Positions 58,004 to 64,000 of a DNA stretch of 64,000 nt are shown here, one piece after another. The notes beneath the pieces are model-generated. The model saw only the letters and a list, made by a program, of their open reading frames with translations, was not told the DNA's origin and made no database searches. The DNA is taken from assembly GCA_017432285.1 (NCBI GenBank), contig JAFRJM010000012.1:1-64000 (forward strand), written 5' to 3'. The number at the start of each line of letters is the position of its first letter. Positions within the stretch are counted from its first letter, which is position 1. Both the position numbers and the translations under genes were made by a program. This stretch comes from Oscillospiraceae bacterium (lineage in GTDB: Bacteria; Bacillota; Clostridia; Oscillospirales; Ruminococcaceae).

Positions 58004-60049
58004 ATGGCATATACAGCTTTGCAGCAAATGAAAAACAAAAATGAGAAGGCGTTCGGGAAAGCCATTGGTCCGATCCAGCCTGAGCGGCATTATGACTCTT
58101 TTGACCACGGACTCAAGGCTATGGCGCTACGGTTTCTCCATGTGAGGTGTGAAGGACTTTGCTTCCGCGCGGAAGAAGGGAATGACTATCTCGGAACAAG
58201 CTTGATGCCGGGACAGATCCCGTACAATATGCAGATGGACATAAACCGCCTGTGCCTGGAACGTGAGCTTGAAAAGTTCATCGATTCCGGTTCTGCAGAG
58301 GACGCCTACACCATTTACTACTGCTATCTGGAAATGTTCTTCGGACATTATGGGAAATCGAAAAAGATGGTAGAGCTGCTATCGGAATTTGAATCCAATG
58401 GAAGTTCTCTTCTGATGAAGCACCGCGACCACTACTCTCATTCGGTATACGTATTTGCTCTGGGACTGGCGATCTACGAATCCAACACCGCTTACCGTGC
58501 GGCATTCAAAAAGTATTACGGCTTTGAGACCAAAGATACTGATACCGAGGCAGAACATGCGGCGGCGTGCTGTTTTCTGGAATACTGGGGGCTGACTTCG
58601 CTTTTTCACGATATTGGTTATCCCTTTGAGCTTCCGTTTGAACAGGTGCTATCCTACTATGAAGTGACAGGCAGGAAACGAGGCAAAGGCAATCTGTTCC
58701 TCGCTTATCATGACGTAGATGCGATCACAAAACTCGGCAGTGAGGCAAAGAAACAGTTCGTAAAGATCTATGGCCGCCCCTTTGAATCCACGGAGGAGCT
58801 GTTTGCCTTCAGCATCACGGAGAAGCTCGGCGCGGCTTATGACTTCACTGAAGAATACATGCTCGGCAAGATCCATGATAAGCCGATTTCTCCGGATGAA
58901 TTCAATTACTTTATGGATCACGCGTATTTCAGTGCGACGCGGCTCTATCGTGAGATCGAAAACTCGATCGGCATCGAAAAGATCAACGAAAAACACGTGG
59001 ACGCTCTGACAGCGATCCTGCTTCACAACAGTCTGTTCAAGTTTGCTGTTTCTTTCTTTAACGGCAAAAACTATAAACGGCCACTGCGGATGGACGAACA
59101 TCCGCTGGCATTTCTCCTCATGCTCTGCGACGAGCTGCAATGCTGGGACCGTACGGCATACGGCCGCAATTCCCGCACCGAGCTGCATCCACTGGCGGCG
59201 GATTTCGATTTTAAAAACAACGCGATCCATGCGATCTATTATTATGACAAGGATGAGCAGGAAAAGATTGACGCTTTCAAGATCAGATACAGAAAATGGG
59301 AGGATGGCGGTGAAACGGGAGACGCGCCAAGGCTGAAGGCCTACAGCGACATGGCGGAGAAGGAGCAGCGTTTTGCCTCAGATATCGAAAAAATCGTCGA
59401 TCTTTCAGACATGCCCCTCGCGGTAGTTCCGAATACCCGGGAGGTGGACCGGAAGAGCAAGCACACATATCTTTCCACCAGTAATTTCCTGCACTTATAT
59501 GATTTTGCCGTAGCGCTCAATGCGCGCTATTCCTATCAGGGAAAGGAAAAAGACGTCGAAACAGAGGTGCTAGAAAAGGAATTTGAAGCACTTTCTCTGG
59601 AATACCAGCTTTCCAATATCAATCAGGCGAAAAACTTCTCCAAATACCTCGACGCGCTCAGATGCTTCTACACTGATCGCCCGGTGGATTATGAAATGAT
59701 CGCCGCTTTTACGAAAAAGCAGATGGAAGTGTTTGCTCCCATGGAGCATGAACGCTGGATCAGGGAGCACATCTCGATGGGCTGGACCAGCGGCGACCTT
59801 TATGAGAAGGTACCGCTCTCGGAAGAGATGATGAGCCGATACGGAGATGAAAAGACTGCGCGCAGAGCCCTGCGCGAGCAGCTCCGCATGCATAAGCTCG
59901 CATTGAACGGCGCTCCCACACAGGTGGAGATCTTTGCTCACTACGCTGCGCTTCCGCCGGAGGAACGGGAAAAGGATTACGAGCCCTTCAACAGCATGCT
60001 GAAGCTCATCAAAAAATTTGACGGACTACGGATCTACAGGCTGGATTAA
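58004..60049 (+). CDS. HD-like protein with C-terminal RyR-type domain
   Basis: A 681-residue soluble protein. An HD-phosphohydrolase-like core is suggested by His140-Arg-Asp-His143 with H146, His202-Asp203 in LFHDIGYPFELPFEQV, His341 in ILLHNSLFKF, and Asp376 in LLMLCDELQCWDR. The end, about 579-675, has HERWIREHISMGW and later LPPEEREKDYEPFNSML, which resemble the RyR domain found in some bacterial conflict and signalling proteins. AAAGGAAAAAG precedes the ATG at good distance. HD domains here may cut nucleotides or cyclic nucleotides. It sits 38 bases after the LRR-tailed gene, inside the TIR cluster. Confidence 0.6.
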   Translation: MAYTALQQMKNKNEKAFGKAIGPIQPERHYDSFDHGLKAMALRFLHVRCEGLCFRAEEGNDYLGTSLMPGQIPYNMQMDINRLCLERELEKFIDSGSAEDAYTIYYCYLEMFFGHYGKSKKMVELLSEFESNGSSLLMKHRDHYSHSVYVFALGLAIYESNTAYRAAFKKYYGFETKDTDTEAEHAAACCFLEYWGLTSLFHDIGYPFELPFEQVLSYYEVTGRKRGKGNLFLAYHDVDAITKLGSEAKKQFVKIYGRPFESTEELFAFSITEKLGAAYDFTEEYMLGKIHDKPISPDEFNYFMDHAYFSATRLYREIENSIGIEKINEKHVDALTAILLHNSLFKFAVSFFNGKNYKRPLRMDEHPLAFLLMLCDELQCWDRTAYGRNSRTELHPLAADFDFKNNAIHAIYYYDKDEQEKIDAFKIRYRKWEDGGETGDAPRLKAYSDMAEKEQRFASDIEKIVDLSDMPLAVVPNTREVDRKSKHTYLSTSNFLHLYDFAVALNARYSYQGKEKDVETEVLEKEFEALSLEYQLSNINQAKNFSKYLDALRCFYTDRPVDYEMIAAFTKKQMEVFAPMEHERWIREHISMGWTSGDLYEKVPLSEEMMSRYGDEKTARRALREQLRMHKLALNGAPTQVEIFAHYAALPPEEREKDYEPFNSMLKLIKKFDGLRIYRLD

Positions 60050-60074
60050 GGGAAAAGAGGAGGAGAATGACGGT

Positions 60075-60581
60075 ATGGCAGAACAGATATTTATCATCGA
60101 AGACGGCACGCTGACGAAATTTGAAGCGGATGATTATATAGAAGAAGTGTACATCCCGGATCGTGTGAAGAGTATCGGCTGCGAGGCTTTTTCCGAAGCG
60201 TTGGTAGGAAAGGTCGTTATCCCCGACAGTGTGACGAAGATCGAAGCAGATGCGTTTGTGGATTGTACTCTGAAGGAGATCGAGATACCTGACAGCGTCA
60301 CGACCATTGAAACATGGGCTTTTTCCGGCTGCGAAAATCTTCACAAGATTACGATTCCGGAAAGCGTTACATCGATAGGCCCATGGGCTATCGGATACCG
60401 AGAACTTCATTTTCTTCCGTACTGGGACCCGGTCCCGTTCGGACGTCCCGTCATCATATACGGGAAAAAGGGCAGTGAAGCCGAACGATACACAAAAGAC
60501 AATTGCTGGTGTTACAACGAACATATTACCGAGTTCCGGGAGATCGAAACGGATGCCGGAGAACAGAAAGGAGATACATAA
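60075..60581 (+). CDS. BspA-like leucine-rich repeat protein, cytoplasmic
   Basis: A 168-residue protein made of about four LRR_5 repeats of the BspA type (for example VVIPDSVTKIEADAFVDC and ITIPESVTSIGPWAIGY) ending in IIYGKKGSEAERYTKDN, the usual end of such arrays. The ATG at 60075 follows GAGGAGGAG. BspA-type repeats usually belong to large exported surface proteins, but this one has no signal peptide or anchor. Its stop overlaps by one base the ATG of the TIR gene, so they are coupled. Confidence 0.85.
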   Translation: MAEQIFIIEDGTLTKFEADDYIEEVYIPDRVKSIGCEAFSEALVGKVVIPDSVTKIEADAFVDCTLKEIEIPDSVTTIETWAFSGCENLHKITIPESVTSIGPWAIGYRELHFLPYWDPVPFGRPVIIYGKKGSEAERYTKDNCWCYNEHITEFREIETDAGEQKGDT

Positions 60582-61678
60582 TGGAAGACAGGAAAGATAT
60601 GCAGACAAGACTTGTGCCTGGCGTGGGGAGGCTGCCTTATCCGGCTTATCGCGGGAAGGAGCCTTACGTCTTTGTCAGCTATGCGCACCTGGATTCGGAG
60701 CGAGTGTTTAAAGAGATCAAACGCTTCAACGAGGCAGGTTTTCATGTCTGGTATGACGAGGGGATAGCGCCCGGCAATGAATGGTCTGATGCGATCGCTG
60801 AGGCGCTGTCAGACTGTGCTGTGTTCGTTGTCTTTCTGACGCAGACGTCCGCTCCGCGCGAGAATGTCCTCAATGAGATCGACTTTGCGCTGAACGAGCA
60901 GAAGCCGTTCCTTGCCATCCATCTTGAAGAAACGACGCTGCCTCCCGGTCTCAAACTGCGCATTTCCCGGAAACAGGCGATCCTAAAGTACGTCATGTCG
61001 GAAGAAGAATACGAGTATAAATACATAGAGGCATTCACGAGGTTCGGGCTGAAGCAGGTCAATGTGCAGCCGGCAAATGCGTCTGCATCAAAGGAGACAG
61101 AATCGGATTCCGTTGGGACGGATGAGTCCTCTTCGGTCAAAGCGAACAGCGAACCTGCTGTGAAGTCCGGTGACGGAGTGACGATCAAACAGTTGGATGA
61201 ATTGGTAAAGAATTTTCTTGAAAAAGATAAGGCTGCAGACCCGAAAAAGGCAGAAAAAACAGGAGAGGAATTCTCTGATGATTTGCCGGAAGACGCAAAA
61301 AAAAGAGCCAACGGCGATCTGGTGCGAATTGACGGCTTCGACGTTGAGCACGGGTTTTTAAGTGCATACAAAGGAACGGAGAAAGATATTGTCATACCTG
61401 ATTCCGCAAGGGTTATCGGAAGTCTTGCTTTTTCAGGTCAATCAACCATTGAGTCTGTTGATCTCAATCAGGCAGGATTGATGGTTGCCGGCCGGCTGGG
61501 AGTGTTCTGCAATTGTCCGAATCTGAAGACTGTCAAGATCCCGCCAACAGTCAAAGAGGTTACCCCGAATATGTTCCAGTATTGCCCCAATCTGACGGTT
61601 TATGTTCGCAAAAGCCAGGTCTCTTCAGATTTTGAGGAGCGTTTTACGGGGAAGGGTATCGTCTATCTCGATGAATAA
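60581..61678 (+). CDS. TIR-domain protein with C-terminal LRR_5 repeats
   Basis: A 365-residue protein. Residues about 26-155 are a TIR domain: PYVFVSYAHLDSERVF, GFHVWYDEGIAPGNEWSDAI, CAVFVVFLTQTSAPRENV, and LNEIDFALNEQKPF, in which Glu99 aligns with the catalytic Glu of NADase TIRs. A charged low-complexity linker (about 160-245) follows, then an LRR_5-type region (IVIPDSARVIGSLAFSGQS; VKIPPTVKEVTPNMFQY). The ATG at 60581 has AAAGGAG upstream. TIR domains in bacterial defence cleave NAD+ or make signal nucleotides; here an LRR is fused as in animal and plant innate immune receptors. The trigger is unknown. Confidence 0.87.
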   Translation: MEDRKDMQTRLVPGVGRLPYPAYRGKEPYVFVSYAHLDSERVFKEIKRFNEAGFHVWYDEGIAPGNEWSDAIAEALSDCAVFVVFLTQTSAPRENVLNEIDFALNEQKPFLAIHLEETTLPPGLKLRISRKQAILKYVMSEEEYEYKYIEAFTRFGLKQVNVQPANASASKETESDSVGTDESSSVKANSEPAVKSGDGVTIKQLDELVKNFLEKDKAADPKKAEKTGEEFSDDLPEDAKKRANGDLVRIDGFDVEHGFLSAYKGTEKDIVIPDSARVIGSLAFSGQSTIESVDLNQAGLMVAGRLGVFCNCPNLKTVKIPPTVKEVTPNMFQYCPNLTVYVRKSQVSSDFEERFTGKGIVYLDE

Positions 61679-61709
61679 TGTCTGAGGCAGAAATACTGAG
61701 AGGTATGAC

Positions 61710-62300
61710 ATGATCGCTGAAAAGCCCGAATTTGAGATAAGGGATATCCTGAGAGAGCATATATCTAACGGAGCGATCGATCTGCTAAGGAATATGGCAC
61801 GTTTATTTGCGGGTGAATCGGGATTTGTGGAGAAGAAGATGGATAAACTGATGACACCTTTTGGAAAAATCAAAATACTGATAGATGGGGAAACGGTCTC
61901 TTATTCTGTACAAGAGGATATAAAAAGGGACAGCATATGTTCTCATGTTTTGGGGAGATATCAAATTGTAGTTCCATATATGCCTGATGGAAAAGGGCAT
62001 TGTGTTTCATGCATATTTGAGCCCGTATGTTCGTATAAAAGAACTCCGGAAAGCGGAGAGCATTTTGAATGCCAGAGCTTCTATAATGAAAACAGATTCA
62101 AAATGTCGATTGGAATTGACGGTGAACAGGCGGACTATTTAGAAAACGGCATAGCTGTTCAGGTTCTTCCAGACACACAAAAAGAAAAATGTGTATTTGG
62201 AATTGCCTGGATAGATGGAGTTGGGTGGAATGATTCAGATGATATTAGAGGTCGAGATGCCGAAACGTGGTATGCGGCAGATCCTTCTCTATCGTTATAG
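61710..62300 (+). CDS. unknown protein following the TIR gene
   Basis: A 196-residue soluble protein I do not recognise. GAGAGG precedes the ATG and it starts 31 bases after the TIR gene. Its base composition is more AT-rich than its neighbours, suggesting a different origin. It contains several Cys (SCIFEPVCSYKR; FECQSFYNENR) and an aromatic C terminus (GIAWIDGVGWNDSDD). It may be the last gene of the cluster or a separate gene. No motif points to a function. Confidence 0.6.
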   Translation: MIAEKPEFEIRDILREHISNGAIDLLRNMARLFAGESGFVEKKMDKLMTPFGKIKILIDGETVSYSVQEDIKRDSICSHVLGRYQIVVPYMPDGKGHCVSCIFEPVCSYKRTPESGEHFECQSFYNENRFKMSIGIDGEQADYLENGIAVQVLPDTQKEKCVFGIAWIDGVGWNDSDDIRGRDAETWYAADPSLSL

Positions 62301-62364
62301 GTTCCCGTTTATCGGGAATGATTGCAGAAGCAATCGAACACACTACACTTTTTTGGAGATTTAA

Positions 62365-63192
62365 ATGAGATATATCAAAGAGTACTCACGCCCACTGATA
62401 ATATTGCTTGTTTTTGAGATCGTGGCAGTGACCCTTTGGCTGACCAAGAACAACTTGTTCTACCTGTTCAATTTCAGCTATATAGGGCTGTCGATATCCC
62501 TGGGACTCTTCCTGTTCATCAGGAAGTACAAACACGCGAGACGGATCGTTCAGCTGCTTGTGGGCTTGTACATGCTCGTTTATCTGGGACTGATCAACAG
62601 GGAAAACATGCAGATCGAAGGGTTCTGGTACTACCTTTTCACAGGCGTGTTTGAGGCTGCGACGATCCACTATGCAGTTGCGAAGATATTCGGGCCATTG
62701 ATATTCGGCCGCGGATGGTGCGGGTATGCATGCTGGACGGCGATGGTGCTCGATTTTCTGCCATACAAAGTACCTTCGGCACCAAGAAAAAATCTGGGCT
62801 GGATTAGATATATCACTTTTGCAGCATCCTTTTTGTTTGTATCAGCTTTGTTTCTTGCAAAAGTCGGAAATATAGAGAGGATAATGTTCTGGGCATTTAT
62901 CATCGGGAATATCGTCTATTACACAGTCGGGATCATGCTCGCTTTCATGTTCTGGGACAATCGGGCTTTTTGCAAATACATCTGCCCGATAACAATATTC
63001 CTGAAGCCTATGAGCTATTTTTCGTTGATCCGTGTCAAATGCAATACAGATCTATGTGTTAGCTGCGGGAAATGCAAGCGCGTGTGTCCTATGGATGTTG
63101 ACGTAACAGATAATTCAAGGAAAAGAAAAAACGGAACGGAATGCATCCTCTGCATGGAATGTGTCAGGAACTGTCCGAAGGGAGCCCTCTGA
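62365..63192 (+). CDS. membrane ferredoxin-type 4Fe-4S protein (NapH-like)
   Basis: A 275-residue protein with about five helices, a CGYACWTAMVLDFLPYK loop, a CKYICPITIF motif, and a C-terminal pair of [4Fe-4S] sites: CNTDLCVSCGKCKRVCPMDV and CILCMECVRNCPKGAL. This is the NapH/NosR/CcoG-like layout, which passes electrons across or at the membrane. Neighbouring oxidoreductase genes are absent, so the partner is unknown. GGAG lies 8 bases before the ATG. Confidence 0.85.
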   Translation: MRYIKEYSRPLIILLVFEIVAVTLWLTKNNLFYLFNFSYIGLSISLGLFLFIRKYKHARRIVQLLVGLYMLVYLGLINRENMQIEGFWYYLFTGVFEAATIHYAVAKIFGPLIFGRGWCGYACWTAMVLDFLPYKVPSAPRKNLGWIRYITFAASFLFVSALFLAKVGNIERIMFWAFIIGNIVYYTVGIMLAFMFWDNRAFCKYICPITIFLKPMSYFSLIRVKCNTDLCVSCGKCKRVCPMDVDVTDNSRKRKNGTECILCMECVRNCPKGAL

Positions 63193-63258
63193 CAGTTTCC
63201 CGCTTATCAGGATAGTCGAAAAACAAACGCATGTATCGAGAATATAAAAGGAAAGGCC

Positions 63259-63723
63259 ATGAAAAAAGCAGTATTGATTTTATTAACATTAGTTCCTGTT
63301 ATTGCTGGATGGCTGATTAATTTATCAATCACGATCACGTCCATCGGTATGGTGATGTACTATGCTCTTCCTTTTGCGGTCTTGCTCTTTTGGTTCTGGC
63401 TTGGAAAACAATATGCCGGTACCGACTGGAATCTAGGGCAGTCTCTTTTGATCGGCAATGCCACAGGACTGGTCTCGCTGGGTTTATATATCTGGCAGTT
63501 TGTGTTCAGAACAGATGAGACCCGGAATATGTTTATCGCGGCATTGTCACAGATGTTTGGTGCATCTGTGCCTGGTTTTCTATGTTCATGGCTTGCGATC
63601 ATGTTTGAGACCCAGCCCGGTCACATTGGAGCAGCATCGACCCTTGCGTATCAGGTCATTGCTGTTATTATTATGATTGTGGTTTTTGCCTGTGGATTTT
63701 TAAGTGGTAAGAGAAACGGGTAG
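63259..63723 (+). CDS. unknown membrane protein
   Basis: A 154-residue protein with about four hydrophobic helices, starting with a signal-like one (AVLILLTLVPVIAGWLI). I do not recognise the family. AAAGGAAAGG precedes the ATG. It lies 66 bases after the ferredoxin gene on the same strand. Confidence 0.7.
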   Translation: MKKAVLILLTLVPVIAGWLINLSITITSIGMVMYYALPFAVLLFWFWLGKQYAGTDWNLGQSLLIGNATGLVSLGLYIWQFVFRTDETRNMFIAALSQMFGASVPGFLCSWLAIMFETQPGHIGAASTLAYQVIAVIIMIVVFACGFLSGKRNG

Positions 63724-63732
63724 ATTCCGTAG

Positions 63733-63960
63733 GGCAGTGAAGACTTCGTACCTGAAGCGGGCGATATCGTTATTTATGACAAAGTGTTCGAAAACAGGGA
63801 ACATGATCATATGGGAATCGTCCTGGAGAAAAGAGAGGATAAGATCCTCGCCGCTGAAGGGAACCTGGATAACAGATCAGGGATAATCGAACGTCCGATT
63901 GACGGACATATACGGGCATATATCCGTATACCTGACGGATTTCAGTACAGAACCGTGTGA
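63733..63960 (+). pseudogene. remnant of a CHAP-domain hydrolase
   Basis: An open stretch of 75 codons with no start and a stop directly upstream at 63730. It encodes the C-terminal half of a CHAP amidase domain: FVPEAGDIVIYDKVFENREH, then DHMGIVLEKREDKILAAEGN and HIRAYIRIPDGFQY, with the conserved His of HMGIV. The N-terminal part with the catalytic Cys is absent and the upstream DNA belongs to the membrane protein gene. It is therefore a decayed fragment of a peptidoglycan hydrolase-like or esterase gene. Confidence 0.78.
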
Positions 63961-63992
63961 CGGATCGGTATTCACAAGAAAGGAAGGGCAAT

Positions 63993-64000
63993 ATGATAGC
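63993..64000 (+). CDS. start of a gene cut by the window edge
   Basis: An ATG at 63993 is preceded by AGGAAGGG at proper distance and lies after the CHAP remnant. Only two codons are visible, so nothing can be said of the product. Confidence 0.35.

Noticed and set aside
60075-60581. The BspA-like LRR protein as a surface adhesin
   Set aside because: There is no signal peptide or anchor, and its gene is coupled to an intracellular TIR protein.

Overview
The window looks like the chromosome of an anaerobic Bacillota (class Clostridia; gut or rumen type is my inference). The signs are strong GGAGG-type ribosome binding sites, balanced base composition, a type III glutamine synthetase, a radical-SAM (oxygen-sensitive) sulfatase maturase, FmdE-like and ferredoxin-type proteins, large hybrid sensor kinases and BspA-like leucine-rich repeat proteins. 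No rRNA, tRNA, CRISPR array or insertion sequence was seen.

1-6 kb: a C69 dipeptidase, a GPH-type symporter, a MarR regulator with an unusual Met/Pro/Gly/His-rich insert and a well-formed promoter flanked by two operator-like repeats, an FmdE-like metal protein and a LysR regulator.

6.1-20.5 kb: the most striking metabolic feature, an apparent eleven-gene operon read divergently from the LysR gene and closed by a perfect 15-bp terminator stem. It starts with glutamine synthetase (glnN), then ilvE, purA, nadE, purB, guaA, glmS, pyrG and a sugar-amidotransferase trio (wbpG-like, hisF-like, hisH-like). Nearly every enzyme makes glutamine or moves amino/amide nitrogen into an end product, so the operon looks like a nitrogen-distribution unit rather than a pathway operon.

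20.6-33.9 kb: a DUF218 membrane protein, a carboxylesterase-GNAT-GNAT operon, and a signalling block of two hybrid histidine kinases, the second translationally coupled to an orphan lipoprotein solute-binding protein and followed by a 50-codon remnant-like ORF and small membrane proteins.

33.9-52.3 kb: accessory metabolism: formamidase family, methyltransferase, membrane-fused alpha/beta hydrolase, an MscS channel with two large predicted extracellular regions, CDF transporter, two further type-B carboxylesterases, an anaerobic sulfatase maturase convergent with a Cys-type sulfatase, and a four-gene unit with a possible bilin-reductase-fold protein, a split chromate transporter and a SLATT-like membrane protein.

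52.4-64 kb: an accessory region with a NUDIX-GNAT fusion broken at an A5 run, an M50 protease, a YoaP-type acetyltransferase, and then a same-strand cluster (HTH, LRR-tailed protein with a G5 frameshift, HD-RyR protein, LRR protein, TIR-LRR protein, unknown). That cluster is the best candidate for an undescribed defence or signalling system. The window ends with a membrane ferredoxin, a small membrane protein and a CHAP-hydrolase remnant.
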